NCBI GenBank assembly: GCA_964424115.1
Contig: CAYRHN010000009.1
Span: 1-64,000, forward strand
Direction: 5' to 3'
From: CAYRHN01 sp964424115
GTDB lineage: Bacteria > Chloroflexota > Anaerolineae > Anaerolineales > Anaerolineaceae
DNA length: 64,000 bases
Below are positions 19,433 through 29,984 of this stretch, piece after piece; positions within the stretch are counted from its first letter, which is position 1; the number at the start of each line of letters is the position of its first letter. The notes below the pieces were generated by a model. That model saw nothing but the letters and a program-made list of their open reading frames with translations, was not told where the DNA came from and searched no databases. A program made the position numbers and the translations under genes.

Positions 19433-20926
19433 TTGAACTCTCTGATGGATCTCTCTATCCTGGAAATGCTCTCTGCTGTGCGACACGGCGCATGTTCCTG
19501 CCGCGAGCTGACCCAGGCCTGCCTGGAGCAAATCGATGCGCAGGAACCCGACCTGCACACCTTCATCACCCTCACCCCCGAGCTGGCCTTGCGCCTGGCA
19601 GATAAAGCCGACCAATGCCGCGCCAGCGCCAACCGTTATGGTGATACGCTGCCCCCTTTACTTGGCTTGCCTTTGGCGGTCAAGGATACCCTGTGCCTGC
19701 AAGGCGTGCGCTGTACCTGCGGTTCGCGCATCCTGGAACACTACCTGCCGCCCTATACCGCTACTACCGTGCAGCGCCTGCTGGATGCCGGGGTGGTAGT
19801 GGTGGGAAAGACCAATACCGATGAATTTGCCATGGGCTCATCTACTGAGAACTCAGCCTACGGCTGCACCCGCAATCCCTGGGACCTACAACGTGTGCCG
19901 GGCGGTTCCAGCGGGGGCAGCGCCGCAGCGGTGGCTGCGCGCCTGGTTCCCGCGGCATTTGGCAGCGACACCGGTGGGAGTGTTCGCCAACCGGCTTCCT
20001 ATTGCGGCGTGACAGGCATCAAACCCACGTATGGTCGGGTCTCGCGTTATGGGCTGGTGGCCTACGGCTCGTCGTTGGATACGGTGGGCATGTTTGCTCA
20101 TTCTGCTGCCGAGCTGGCGGTCATATTCCAGCAGATGGCCGGCAGCGATCCGCTGGATGCGACCACCATTGACCTGCCGGTGCCGGATTACACTTCCACC
20201 AGAGGGCAGGATATGAGCGGGTTGCGTATTGGGGTTCCCAGGGAATACTTCCTTCCCGGTATGCAAGCCGAGGTGGAAAACGCGGTGCGGGCAGCCGTTG
20301 TCCATATGCAGGATCTGGGCGCCGAAGTGCGCGAGATCAATCTGCCCCACACCGAATACGCCCTGCCAGTCTATTACTTGATCGCCTCGGCTGAAGCATC
20401 GGCAAACCTGGCCCGCTACGACGGCGTGCGTTTCGGTCCGCGCCTGGGAGGGCAATCGCCGGAGGAAATGTTCCGCCAGACCCGTGGACAATTCTTGGGG
20501 CCAGAGGTCAAACGGCGGATCATGTTGGGCACCTATGCCCTTTCAGCTGGATATTACGACGCCTATTATGGCCAGGCTCAAAAGGTGCGTACGCTGATCA
20601 CCCGCGATTTTGAACAGGCTTTCACCCAGGTGGATTTGATCGCCGCCCCTGTGACGCCCAGCGCCGCCTTTCGCATCGGTGAACACAGCGATGACCCCCT
20701 GTCCATGTACCTGGAGGACATCCTCACCCTGCCGGCCAACCTGGCTGGGGTGCCGGGGCTGGCTTTTCCTGTAGGATTCGATGGCGCAGGAATGCCAATT
20801 GGTATACAATTAATGGCAGCGCACTTCCAGGAAGCTGTCCTTTTCCGGGCTGCGCATGCTTACCAACAGGTTACCACCTGGCACCTGCAAAGACCCAATC
20901 TCACCACAAAGGCACCCAGTTGTTAA
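19433..20926 (+). CDS. gatA: Asp-tRNA(Asn)/Glu-tRNA(Gln) amidotransferase subunit A
   Basis: About 497 residues with the full amidase signature: Lys in PLAVKDTLC (about 82), the Ser-rich GGSSGGSAAAVA (about 160), and the nucleophile region GSDTGGSVRQPAS (about 183). These are the Lys/Ser/Ser triad that releases ammonia from glutamine. TTG at 19433 (after GGGGT) or ATG at 19445 could be the start; TTG is used here. The last residues (LTTKAPSC) are encoded by the left arm of an intergenic inverted repeat, so the original C-terminus may have been altered. Confidence 0.93.
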   Translation: MNSLMDLSILEMLSAVRHGACSCRELTQACLEQIDAQEPDLHTFITLTPELALRLADKADQCRASANRYGDTLPPLLGLPLAVKDTLCLQGVRCTCGSRILEHYLPPYTATTVQRLLDAGVVVVGKTNTDEFAMGSSTENSAYGCTRNPWDLQRVPGGSSGGSAAAVAARLVPAAFGSDTGGSVRQPASYCGVTGIKPTYGRVSRYGLVAYGSSLDTVGMFAHSAAELAVIFQQMAGSDPLDATTIDLPVPDYTSTRGQDMSGLRIGVPREYFLPGMQAEVENAVRAAVVHMQDLGAEVREINLPHTEYALPVYYLIASAEASANLARYDGVRFGPRLGGQSPEEMFRQTRGQFLGPEVKRRIMLGTYALSAGYYDAYYGQAQKVRTLITRDFEQAFTQVDLIAAPVTPSAAFRIGEHSDDPLSMYLEDILTLPANLAGVPGLAFPVGFDGAGMPIGIQLMAAHFQEAVLFRAAHAYQQVTTWHLQRPNLTTKAPSC

Positions 20927-20997
20927 GGAGCACAAAGATCAAAAAAATTCTTTAATACCCTTTGTGTACCTTTGTTTCTTCGTTTCTTTGTGGTTAT
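20903..20997. repeat. ACCACAAAGG-type inverted repeat overlapping the gatA 3' end
   Basis: The left arm (20903-20939) contains ACCACAAAGGCACC and AAGGAGCACAAAG. The right arm (20958-20997) reads as the reverse complement of the same words (CTTTGTGTACC, CTTTGTGGT). The imperfect arms of about 38 nt surround an A/T-rich centre. Similar tracts are, from memory, scattered in Chloroflexota genomes. The left arm runs into the gatA coding region and supplies its last codons. Confidence 0.65.
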
Positions 20998-21020
20998 CTT
21001 ATGTATTGAAAGGATACTGT

Positions 21021-22721
21021 ATGGCTTTTCCCCGCAATGCCCAAGAACTGTTAGTTGCCAAATGGAGTGATTTTGAACCCCTGGCTAATGACCTGATCGC
21101 CCGCCCATTGAACGCTGCCTCCCTGAAAAGCTGGATGGCAGACTGGACCCGCATGTCCGATGCGATCATCGAGTTATACGTTCGTCTCTATGTCGCCACC
21201 ACCCTCAACACGGCCGACAAACAGGCCCGCCAGCGCTTTGCCGCCTTCCTGGATGATATTTACCCGAAATCCTTGCTAGCCGACCAGCAGTTGAAGGAAA
21301 AGTTACTGAACAGCGGCCTGGAACCCGAGGGTTTTAAAGTTCCCTTACGCAACATGCGCGCGGATGCCGACCTGTTCCGCGCCGAAAACCTGCCTCTGCT
21401 CGGCGATGAACAAAAGCTCATTACCGAATATGACGAGATCTCAGGTGCGCAGACCATTCAATGGGAAGGCAAAGAAATGACCCTCTCCCAGATGAAACCG
21501 ATCTACCAGGAAAAGGATCGCGAGATTCGCGAACGCGCCTGGCGTGCCAGCTTTGGCCGCGCCCTGGCCGACCGTGAGAAGATCAATGCCCTTTGGCAAA
21601 AGTTCCTTGCCTTGCGGCTCAAGCTGGCGGCCAATGCAGGAAAACCGGATTACCGCGCCTACCGCTGGCAGCAAATGCACCGCTTTGATTACACTCCCGA
21701 AGATGCACGCAAGTTCCAGGACGCCATCGAAAAAGTGGTCGTTCCAGCCGCCGTGCGCATCTACGAGCGACGCCGCCAGCGTCTGGGATTGAAGACCCTG
21801 CGCCCCTGGGATCTGGATGTGGATATCTCCGGAAAACCCGCGCTGCGCCCCTTCAAACGCCTGACCAGGTTGCATGCCCGTGCTTCCGCCATCTTTCACA
21901 AAGTAGCCCCGCAGTTGGGGGAATATTTTGACACCATGCTTCGCGAAGGCCGCACCGATCTGGGAAACCGCAAACACAAGGGCCCCGGCGCCTATTGCAT
22001 CGGTTTTACGGTTGAACGAAAACCTTTCATTTTTGGCAATGCCGTTGGCCTGCACGATGATGTTCAAACCACCTTGCATGAATCGGGGCATGCTTTCCAT
22101 GTTTTCGAAAGCGCTCATCTCCCTTACAACCAGCAGCTCGATGTGCCGATGGAATTTGCAGAGGTGGCCTCGATGGGCATGGAGTTGCTCGCCTCACCTT
22201 ACCTGTCTGCCTCCGAGGGGGGGTTCTACACCCGCGCTGAGGCTGCCCGCGCTCTGGCTGAACATCTGGAAAGCCTCATCCTCTTCTGGCCTTACATGGC
22301 TGTGGTGGATTCCTTCCAGCACTGGGTTTATGAGAACCCTGAAAAGGCTGCCCAACCCAAAGAACTGGATGCGGCCTGGGCACGACAATGGAAAAGATTT
22401 ATGAAGGGCGTGGACTGGTCAGGGTTGGAAAACGAAATGGAGACCGGATGGCAACGCAAGATGCATATCCACGAGCAACCTTTCTATTACATCGAATATG
22501 GTCTGGCGCAGTTAGGCGCCGTGTTAGTATGGCGCAATGCACTCAAGGATCAGGCTGGCGCAGTTGCCAGCTATCGCAAAGCCCTCTCGTTGGGTGGCAC
22601 CGCCACCCTGCCGGAATTATTCCGCACCGCCGGCGCGCGCCTGGCCTTCGATGCTGAAACACTCAACGAGGCTGTCACATTGATCGAAAGCAAGCTGGAA
22701 GAGCTGGAAAAGCTCCAATAA
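21021..22721 (+). CDS. M3 family oligoendopeptidase (PepF-like)
   Basis: 566 residues. The zinc-binding motif HESGH lies near residue 353, in TTLHESGHAFH, followed by an acidic zinc ligand region (EFAEVASMGMELL), as in M3 metallopeptidases. The N-terminal helical domain is of oligoendopeptidase F length. It should cut short peptides in the cytoplasm. The start at 21021 follows GAAAGGA; the upstream extension of the same frame runs through repeat DNA and is not protein-like. Confidence 0.9.
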   Translation: MAFPRNAQELLVAKWSDFEPLANDLIARPLNAASLKSWMADWTRMSDAIIELYVRLYVATTLNTADKQARQRFAAFLDDIYPKSLLADQQLKEKLLNSGLEPEGFKVPLRNMRADADLFRAENLPLLGDEQKLITEYDEISGAQTIQWEGKEMTLSQMKPIYQEKDREIRERAWRASFGRALADREKINALWQKFLALRLKLAANAGKPDYRAYRWQQMHRFDYTPEDARKFQDAIEKVVVPAAVRIYERRRQRLGLKTLRPWDLDVDISGKPALRPFKRLTRLHARASAIFHKVAPQLGEYFDTMLREGRTDLGNRKHKGPGAYCIGFTVERKPFIFGNAVGLHDDVQTTLHESGHAFHVFESAHLPYNQQLDVPMEFAEVASMGMELLASPYLSASEGGFYTRAEAARALAEHLESLILFWPYMAVVDSFQHWVYENPEKAAQPKELDAAWARQWKRFMKGVDWSGLENEMETGWQRKMHIHEQPFYYIEYGLAQLGAVLVWRNALKDQAGAVASYRKALSLGGTATLPELFRTAGARLAFDAETLNEAVTLIESKLEELEKLQ

Positions 22722-22742
22722 TAACGAAGTTTTATCCTTCTC

Positions 22743-22778
22743 AGTGGGTTCACGCAAGATCAACTGCGTGAACCCACT
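22743..22778 (+). terminator. Terminator hairpin after the M3 peptidase
   Basis: AGTGGGTTCACGCA (22743-22756) pairs perfectly with TGCGTGAACCCACT (22765-22778) over an 8-nt loop. A short CTTGTT run follows. The 14-bp stem lies 21 nt after the stop. Confidence 0.75.
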
Positions 22779-22826
22779 CTTGTTGATTGCGCTTATTTTC
22801 ACTAAACTTTGCTTAATCTATTTTGC

Positions 22827-22855
22827 TTGTATTTCACCGAAATTGTTGCTACAAT
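22827..22855 (+). promoter_or_regulatory. Promoter TTGTAT-17-TACAAT
   Basis: TTGTAT (22827-22832) and TACAAT (22850-22855) with 17-nt spacing precede the small membrane protein gene at 22895, which also has a Shine-Dalgarno (AAGGAG at 22882-22887). Confidence 0.5.
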
Positions 22856-22894
22856 CAATGGTAATTGTTTTGAATTCATCATAAGGAGCATAAA

Positions 22895-23296
22895 ATGGAT
22901 TTCAATAAACTGTCTATGAATTATAAGATCGCCGGCATCGCCGGTATCGTGGCCGTTATCGGCATGTTCCTGCCGTGGGTTTCGGTAGGCGCGTACGGCG
23001 TCAGCCTGGGCGTTGTTTCCGGCTTCCAGAGCGGCGGAATTTGGGGCATTCTGGTTTTCCTGGGTGCATTGGCCTGCATTGCCCTGGCGTATTTCAGCAT
23101 GTCCGGCCAGACCTTCTTTGCGCAGCAAAAGAAACTAGGCTTGCTGATCGCTGGTGGTGTGGCACTGGTAGGCGCCCTGATCAGCCTGTTGACCGCTTTG
23201 GGTGTGATCGGTTACCTAGGCATTGGCTTCTGGATCTGCCTGGTTGCCTCGGCTGTGATGGCCTATTTCGGTTTCCTGGAATACCAGAAGAATTAA
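22895..23296 (+). CDS. Four-span small membrane protein, unknown function
   Basis: 133 residues with four hydrophobic segments (about 12-32, 42-66, 85-105 and 106-126) and a short charged tail (LEYQKN). The Gly-rich loop between spans one and two is probably extracytoplasmic. It is transcribed alone, between a terminator upstream and a strong terminator downstream. No family was recognised. Confidence 0.7.
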   Translation: MDFNKLSMNYKIAGIAGIVAVIGMFLPWVSVGAYGVSLGVVSGFQSGGIWGILVFLGALACIALAYFSMSGQTFFAQQKKLGLLIAGGVALVGALISLLTALGVIGYLGIGFWICLVASAVMAYFGFLEYQKN

Positions 23297-23317
23297 TTTC
23301 AAAACTCGCTTTGCTTG

Positions 23318-23351
23318 CAGCGCCCCATAATCGAATGGGGCGCTGTTTTTT
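23318..23351 (+). terminator. Intrinsic terminator
   Basis: CAGCGCCCCAT / ATGGGGCGCTG (11-bp perfect stem, 6-nt loop) is followed immediately by TTTTTT. A textbook rho-independent terminator, 21 nt after the stop of the membrane protein gene. Confidence 0.93.
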
Positions 23352-23460
23352 ATGATTTTATATGACTTAAATTCCTTACAATGTTCACGCGACAGGTCAG
23401 GGGGACAATGTTACAATACGAAGGGTTGAACCCAATCTAAATCTTCGGGGAGGCCTTTGC

Positions 23461-24477
23461 ATGCCTGAAACATTAAAGATCGCCATTCCTATGGCCGGGT
23501 TGGGGACGCGTATGCGCCCACACACCTGGAGCAAACCAAAGCCATTGATCGCCCTGGCAGGACGCACGGTGTTGGATTATGTGCTGAACCAGTTTGAAAG
23601 CCTGCCGGATCCCAAGAACGTGGAATTCATCTTCATCGTTGGCCCCAACCAGGGCGAGATGATCCAGGCACATATGAAAGAATCGCATCCGGATAAAGTG
23701 GTTCATTACGTGGTACAGGAACGCATGCGCGGTCAGTCTGATGCGCTTTATCTGGCGCGCGAATACCTGACTGGCCCGATGTTGATGACCTTCTCGGATA
23801 CATTTGTGGAAACCGACCTCTCCTTCCTGGAAGAGGTCAAAGAGGACGCTGTAGCCTGGGTCAAGCCGGTTGCCGATCCGCGCCGCTTTGGCGTGGCACG
23901 GCTCAATGAGCAGGGTTTTGTCACGGGGCTGATCGAAAAGCCCAAAGAAATTGTCACCAACCTGGCTGTGGTTGGTTTTTACTACTTCCGGCGCGGAGAA
24001 GACCTGGTATCCGCCATTGAAGAACAAATGAATCGCAACATTGCCCTGAAGAACGAGTTCTTCCTGGCTGACGCGATCAATATTCTGCTCGAACGGGGGG
24101 CTAAAATGACCACCCGCCTGGTCAATGCCTGGCTGGATGCAGGAGTGCCCGAGGCATTACTGGAAACCAACCGCTACCTGCTTGAACACGGCAACGACAA
24201 CAGCGCCCAGGCAGCTTCTTTATACACCACCGCTACGATCATTCCGCCGGTCTTCATCCACCCCTCAGCCAAAGTGGAATCTTCTGTCATTGGGCCGCAT
24301 GTTTCCCTGGGCGAAGAAGCCGATCTGAAGAGCGTGGTGGTACAAAATTCCATTCTGGAAGATGGCGCACAGGTGCATAACATGGTTCTGGAAAACTCGC
24401 TCATCGGCCGCAACGTGGTCTTGCACGGGCAAGTGCTGCGCGTGAACCTGGGTGACCAATCATGGGCAATGAGCTGA
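23461..24477 (+). CDS. Sugar-phosphate nucleotidyltransferase with C-terminal left-handed beta-helix
   Basis: 338 residues. The N-terminal motif IPMAGLGTRMRPHTWSKPKPL (8-28) is the nucleotide-binding signature of glucose-1-phosphate thymidylyl/uridylyl and mannose-1-phosphate guanylyl transferases. After about 250 the sequence has the hexapeptide rhythm of a left-handed beta-helix (IHPSAKVESSVIGPHVSLG). It makes an activated sugar for polysaccharide or glycoprotein synthesis; the sugar and base cannot be read. GGGGAGG precedes the ATG. It heads a run of four genes ending with hutI, and the next gene overlaps it by 16 nt. Confidence 0.88.
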   Translation: MPETLKIAIPMAGLGTRMRPHTWSKPKPLIALAGRTVLDYVLNQFESLPDPKNVEFIFIVGPNQGEMIQAHMKESHPDKVVHYVVQERMRGQSDALYLAREYLTGPMLMTFSDTFVETDLSFLEEVKEDAVAWVKPVADPRRFGVARLNEQGFVTGLIEKPKEIVTNLAVVGFYYFRRGEDLVSAIEEQMNRNIALKNEFFLADAINILLERGAKMTTRLVNAWLDAGVPEALLETNRYLLEHGNDNSAQAASLYTTATIIPPVFIHPSAKVESSVIGPHVSLGEEADLKSVVVQNSILEDGAQVHNMVLENSLIGRNVVLHGQVLRVNLGDQSWAMS

Positions 24478-24686
24478 ACGAACCGGTCGAGTGCCACTCG
24501 GGCTACGAGTATGCCGAGCGCCCGATTGCGTTGCATTGGGAAGGTCAGCGCCTGTCCATCAGCACCATCCAGGCCCAATGGCGCATCCCCGGTGGAAAGA
24601 AATTTCGCGTGCAGGTGGAAGACGGCCGAATTTTCGAACTATTTTACGGCGAGCTGTACAGCGATTGGCGTATTCACCAAATATAA
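24462..24686 (+). CDS. Small conserved-looking protein (DUF6504-like)
   Basis: 74 residues, rich in Trp and Tyr (GYEYAERPIALHWEGQ, then WRIPGGKKFRVQVEDGRIFELFY), so probably a small all-beta domain. It resembles short DUF6504-type proteins from memory; that match is tentative. It overlaps the nucleotidyltransferase by 16 nt and ends 20 nt before the aminotransferase, which argues for a real gene in the operon. Confidence 0.6.
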   Translation: MGNELNEPVECHSGYEYAERPIALHWEGQRLSISTIQAQWRIPGGKKFRVQVEDGRIFELFYGELYSDWRIHQI

Positions 24687-24706
24687 CTGATTGAAGGAGA
24701 CTTTGC

Positions 24707-25867
<1,161 letters not shown>

Positions 25868-25870
25868 TTT

Positions 25871-27124
25871 ATGCTGATACACTCTGCGTCGCAACTGCTC
25901 ACCCTGGCCGGCGGCCCGCAGCGCGGGAGGGAGTTGGGACAGCTGGGAATCATCGCGGACGGCGCGCTGCTGATTCGAGATGGCCACATCTTGGCTATCG
26001 GCAGCACGCCGGACCTGCTTGCCGCCTATCCGGAGGAGGAAACTCTCAACGCACAGGGGCGGGTGATCCTGCCGGGTTTTGTCGATCCCCACACTCATCT
26101 GGTCTGGGCAGGCGACCGCGCTGCAGAATTTGAAATGCGTCTGGCCGGAAAAACCTACCTGGAGATCCTGGCTGCCGGCGGCGGGATCCTTTCCACGGTT
26201 ACCGCCACCCGCCAGGCCGGTCTGGAAGTGCTTGCCGCACAGACCCGCGCCCGCGCCCAAACTCTCTTCCGCCACGGCACCACCACCGCTGAAGCCAAAA
26301 CCGGCTACGGATTGGAGATCACCAGCGAACTGGAACAATTGCAGGCTCTGCTCCAGCTGGACGCCGAAGGCCCGCTGGAGATTGCACCTACTTTTCTTGG
26401 TGCGCATGCCATTGCCCCCGAATTCCGCGACCGTCCGGATGAATATACCCGCCTGATCTGTGCACAAATGCTGCCGGCTGTCCGCCGCTGGTGGGAAAGC
26501 CACGCTTCCGGGCGCCCGTTGCCTTTTGTGGATGTCTTTTGCGAGACCGGGGCCTTTACCTTGGGGCAAACCCGGTTGATCCTCTCCACAGCCAAAGAGT
26601 TGGGCTTTCCTCTCAAGATTCACGCCGACGAGTTCGACAACCTGGGCGGCGCCAGTCTGGCCGCCGAACTGGGCGCTGCTTCTGCCGACCATCTGGTGAA
26701 AACTTCAACGGAGGATATCGCCGCCCTGGCACGCAGTGAGACAGTGGCGGTTGCACTACCCTGCACCCCCTTCGGCCTGGCTGATCCTCACTACACCCCC
26801 GCACGCGAGATCTTACAGGCTGGCGGACTGCTGGCCATTGCATCGGATATTAATCCAGGCACAGCCTGGTGTGAAAGTATGCAGTTCGTCATTGCCCTGG
26901 CCTGCCGCTACCTCAAGCTTACCCCAGCCCAGGCCATCGCTGCCGCCACAATCAATGCTGCCGCTGCCATCAATCGCGCCGAGAAAATCGGCTCACTGGA
27001 ACCCGGTAAACAGGCTGACCTGTTGATTCTCAACGTCAGCGATTATCGCCACCTGGGTTACCGTTTTGGCAGCAACCTGGTCAAGACCGTGGTCAAAAAA
27101 GGGCAGGTATATCCGATCGATTAA
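25871..27124 (+). CDS. hutI: Imidazolonepropionase
   Basis: A 417-residue amidohydrolase of the histidine-degradation pathway, which opens 4-imidazolone-5-propionate to N-formimino-glutamate. Metal-site motifs: VDPHTHLVWAGDR (about 72-84), HADEFDN (about 255), and the late Asp in ASDINPGTAW (about 327). The segment GGGILSTVTATRQA and KTGYGLE are typical of HutI. No hutH, hutU or hutG is in the window, so the rest of the pathway is elsewhere or absent. It is tightly coupled to the aminotransferase. Confidence 0.93.
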   Translation: MLIHSASQLLTLAGGPQRGRELGQLGIIADGALLIRDGHILAIGSTPDLLAAYPEEETLNAQGRVILPGFVDPHTHLVWAGDRAAEFEMRLAGKTYLEILAAGGGILSTVTATRQAGLEVLAAQTRARAQTLFRHGTTTAEAKTGYGLEITSELEQLQALLQLDAEGPLEIAPTFLGAHAIAPEFRDRPDEYTRLICAQMLPAVRRWWESHASGRPLPFVDVFCETGAFTLGQTRLILSTAKELGFPLKIHADEFDNLGGASLAAELGAASADHLVKTSTEDIAALARSETVAVALPCTPFGLADPHYTPAREILQAGGLLAIASDINPGTAWCESMQFVIALACRYLKLTPAQAIAAATINAAAAINRAEKIGSLEPGKQADLLILNVSDYRHLGYRFGSNLVKTVVKKGQVYPID

Positions 27125-27276
27125 TACCCCTTTTGTCTCGTATCAGGATGCAAAGAGGCGCTCAATGTTCCGCCTATTTCCACAGCATTGTTGCATCCGA
27201 GCGGCCGCAAGATGGGGCAAGACCATTCCAATCATCCTGATTGCGAGAGCCAACGTCTCGCAGAAATGTGGTGCTG

Positions 27277-27918
27277 ATGTTATCCCTTGAAACCGCACGC
27301 GCCTGGTATACCGACGACGACCCGGTGCATGATTTCTCGCATATCGAACGAGTCTACCGTCTGGCAGAACATCTGGCGAAAGAAGAAGGTGGCGACCTGG
27401 AAATCGTACGCGCCGCCGCCTTGTTGCACGATGCGCAGGGCAGCACAAGCGGCCAGGACTCCCGCAAAGAACATCATCTGGCTTCGGCCGAGTTTGCCGC
27501 GCAGATCCTGAAAGCCGAGGGGTGGCCGCCGGAGCGCATTGCTGCAGTGCAGCACTGCATCCGCGCCCACCGTTTCCGCGCCGGAGCCCGGAACGAGGCT
27601 CCCGAAAGCCTGGAAGCGCGTATCCTGTTCGATGCCGACAAGATGGATGTGATCGGCGCAATTGGCGCAGCCCGCGTGATGGGTTATGCCGCCCTGGCTA
27701 AAATGCCCTTTCTGGTCCTGCCCTCCCAACACTTCCTGGAGACCGGACAGGAAGAGCCTGGCGAACCCCACAGCGCCTATCATGAATTTCTCTTTAAGCT
27801 GATCAAGATCAAAGACCGTATGTTCACCAAAGGCGGCAAAGCCCTGGCAGAAGCGCGCCATGCTTATCTGATAGAATTTTTTGAGCGCCTGCAGGCTGAA
27901 TATCGCGGAGACCTATGA
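27277..27918 (+). CDS. HD-domain phosphohydrolase
   Basis: 213 residues with the HD-superfamily metal ligands in order: His in HDFSHIERV (about 20), His-Asp in LLHDAQG (about 50), and Asp in FDADKMDVIGAIGAARV (about 120). This matches the YpgQ/YedJ-like group of small HD hydrolases, some of which act on nucleotides; the substrate is unknown. The 150 bp upstream hold no gene; a small GCGAGA/TCTCGC hairpin (27243-27261) lies just before the start. The ATG lacks a clear Shine-Dalgarno. Confidence 0.82.
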   Translation: MLSLETARAWYTDDDPVHDFSHIERVYRLAEHLAKEEGGDLEIVRAAALLHDAQGSTSGQDSRKEHHLASAEFAAQILKAEGWPPERIAAVQHCIRAHRFRAGARNEAPESLEARILFDADKMDVIGAIGAARVMGYAALAKMPFLVLPSQHFLETGQEEPGEPHSAYHEFLFKLIKIKDRMFTKGGKALAEARHAYLIEFFERLQAEYRGDL

Positions 27919-27930
27919 TCTTGCCCCTGG

Positions 27931-29259
27931 CTAGGGAGCACAGCGCACCTGGAAAGGAACCTTTTCCGAGAAGACCCCTCCCGCGTTGCCCAATCCTGCC
28001 AACTGCGCCCAACCGCTGACAGAACTGCCGATCTCCAATTGGTAGGATACTTCCACCAGGGATTGCTCATCTTTCAAATTCTCGGCCACGTCCGGCGCAG
28101 GTAGATGAAAATTAAAATACTCCGGCTTGGTGGAAGCCGCCAGGAGCTGGTAGGTATATTCCCCTTTCCCACGCGCCCACAATTTTCCGTTGAAGCTCAA
28201 AGTAACCGGGCAGACTCCTTCGTAATAAACCGGCGAGACGGTCAGCGCTGCTGCCATTACCCCTGCGTTGCCTTCCAGCGAGCTAGAAGGAGTGGGTAAC
28301 AGGGTACCGGGGGGAACCACCTCGATCCACACATAAAACGGCTCGTTGGAAAATGAGCCCAGACCAAAACGCTCACCCTGGTCGGATTCCAGCATCCAAT
28401 ATCCGATTGCCGGACCAGTTTGTTCAGGCGCTTTTTGCCGGACGGTTAGATCGATCTCCCCGCCAGGCAGCACATCCCTGGGCAAGGGAACCGAAAGGGT
28501 TTCACCCATTGCATCTCCGCTCTGATAGACCAGGTGAAAAGCGGTTGTCCAACGTTTGCTGCCTGAATTCATCAGCCGCCAGCTCTTCACAAATTCTGCC
28601 CCGGCTTCCACATGGGTGCCGTCTAATACAGTCTCCCCCATAAAAACCGCCGCCATGCCCTCGCTGCGGGGAATCCGCAGACCTTCTTGGGCAGTGAATG
28701 TGCGGAAATCGAAGGTTACTCCCTTCTCACTGGTCGTATTCAGCGCCAGCCAACCAAAACGGCCCTCACCGGTCTGATAGCAGATCGCTTCGCTTGGGCG
28801 CGGAGCACGTGCCTCCGCCTGCCCCCAATACGGCAGGTCGGACTGGCATTGAGTCGGGTCCGGCCTCATCAACATTGACGCCTCGAAAGCAAAAGCGGCC
28901 GGGGGCACCGGGATGACCGCCGCGGTATCCGCCTGCCCCAGCGGCATGGAAATAAAAACCACATCGCAAGTGGGGTCGTTTAGCTGATCGCGCACCTGAC
29001 CACTGTCCAGATCATAACACACCGCGTATTGTAGTTGGATCTCACTCCCCTCCGACCAAACTGGCGGGGTGGTGGGAAGCGGAGGCGGCGTGGCAGTACG
29101 GGTTGGTGTGGCAGACGGTGTGACCGTCGGTCGCCGGGTGGGCGTCCGATAAATCGCGGTTGGTGTAACCGGGGTCTTTCCACCAACCACATAAAGGGAA
29201 CAGCCGCAAATTCCAGCCACACAGGCAAGCACCAGGCACAAACCAAACCAACGTCTCAT
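27931..29259 (-). CDS. Lipoprotein with NBR1-type Ig-like domain
   Basis: 442 residues. A lipoprotein-type signal (GICGC, Cys near 20) precedes a Thr/Pro/Arg linker (about 30-65), a domain of unknown type with several Cys (about 70-195), then an NBR1-like Ig domain at about 203-315 (FVKSWRLMNSGSKRWTTAF, VLPGGEIDLTVRQKAPEQTG, FYVWIEVV). A C-terminal beta-rich domain follows (about 330-442). It is the second NBR1-type lipoprotein of the window. The start at 29259 gives the signal peptide; the -10 TATCAT (29266-29271) lies 6 nt upstream, predicting a leaderless mRNA. It ends 12 nt from the convergent HD gene. Confidence 0.8.
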   Translation of the reverse strand: MRRWFGLCLVLACVAGICGCSLYVVGGKTPVTPTAIYRTPTRRPTVTPSATPTRTATPPPLPTTPPVWSEGSEIQLQYAVCYDLDSGQVRDQLNDPTCDVVFISMPLGQADTAAVIPVPPAAFAFEASMLMRPDPTQCQSDLPYWGQAEARAPRPSEAICYQTGEGRFGWLALNTTSEKGVTFDFRTFTAQEGLRIPRSEGMAAVFMGETVLDGTHVEAGAEFVKSWRLMNSGSKRWTTAFHLVYQSGDAMGETLSVPLPRDVLPGGEIDLTVRQKAPEQTGPAIGYWMLESDQGERFGLGSFSNEPFYVWIEVVPPGTLLPTPSSSLEGNAGVMAAALTVSPVYYEGVCPVTLSFNGKLWARGKGEYTYQLLAASTKPEYFNFHLPAPDVAENLKDEQSLVEVSYQLEIGSSVSGWAQLAGLGNAGGVFSEKVPFQVRCAP

Positions 29260-29265
29260 ACGCCG

Positions 29266-29333
29266 ATGATACCCCAACTCAGCCAAAACAGGACAGTTTT
29301 TCTCTTGCAACCTGCCCTGGAAACTATTACAAT
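29266..29333. promoter_or_regulatory. Divergent leaderless promoter pair (NBR1 lipoprotein / response regulator)
   Basis: In this 80-bp gap the minus strand carries TATCAT (29266-29271), 6 nt from the ATG at 29259. The plus strand carries TTGCAA (29305-29310), 17 nt, TACAAT (29328-29333), then 6 nt to the ATG at 29340. Neither start codon has a Shine-Dalgarno. Confidence 0.6.
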
Positions 29334-29339
29334 AATCCT

Positions 29340-29984
29340 ATGAACATTCCATTTGGTCCCATTCTGGTTGTCGAAGATACGCCGAACATCCGCGAATTGC
29401 TGGAAGTGACGCTACGTTTTAAGGGGTACCCGGTCATCACCGCGCGCAATGGGCAGGAAGCGATCGAAAAGATCGCCGGAGAACGCCCTGCGCTGGTCAT
29501 CACCGATATTCTCATGCCGAAAATGGACGGCTATGCCCTGGCCTATAATCTACGCCGCAACCCGCTTACCAGCCAGATCCCGGTCATTTTTGTTTCGGCC
29601 ACTTATGTTACACCAGACGACAAACGTTTTGCGCTCAGTCTGGGTGGGGTACGCTTCATTGAAAAGCCGATTGACACAGAAGATTTTCTGCTGACCGTTG
29701 CAGAGATCCTCACCCAGGGGATTGGCACCGTTCCACGCCCGATCACCGAAGAGGAATTTTACAAAGGCTATCGCGAACGGCTGGAGTCCAAGCTGCATCA
29801 CAAAAATACCCAGATTGCGCGCACCGAACGCCTGCTGCAAACTTTGCCTCAAGAACAGAGACCTGCCTTTGAAGCCTTGCTCAATCAGGCCGTCAACGAC
29901 CGCAACGACATCATGGCCGAACTGGATCAGCTTTACGGCCTGCTGAACAACATCGAAAAGCCAACCGGCCCCGGCGCCGCATGA
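29340..29984 (+). CDS. Response regulator (receiver domain plus helical tail)
   Basis: 214 residues. The receiver domain (about 8-125) has the acidic pair in VVEDTPN, the phosphoacceptor Asp in VITDILMPKMDGY (about 56), the Ser/Thr position in IFVSATY, and the Lys in FIEKPID (about 110). No DNA-binding output domain follows; the tail (130-214) is predicted helical, possibly coiled coil (LNQAVNDRNDIMAELDQLYGLL). It probably acts by protein contacts. No histidine kinase is adjacent. The inositol-phosphatase-like gene overlaps its stop (ATGA). Confidence 0.88.
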   Translation: MNIPFGPILVVEDTPNIRELLEVTLRFKGYPVITARNGQEAIEKIAGERPALVITDILMPKMDGYALAYNLRRNPLTSQIPVIFVSATYVTPDDKRFALSLGGVRFIEKPIDTEDFLLTVAEILTQGIGTVPRPITEEEFYKGYRERLESKLHHKNTQIARTERLLQTLPQEQRPAFEALLNQAVNDRNDIMAELDQLYGLLNNIEKPTGPGAA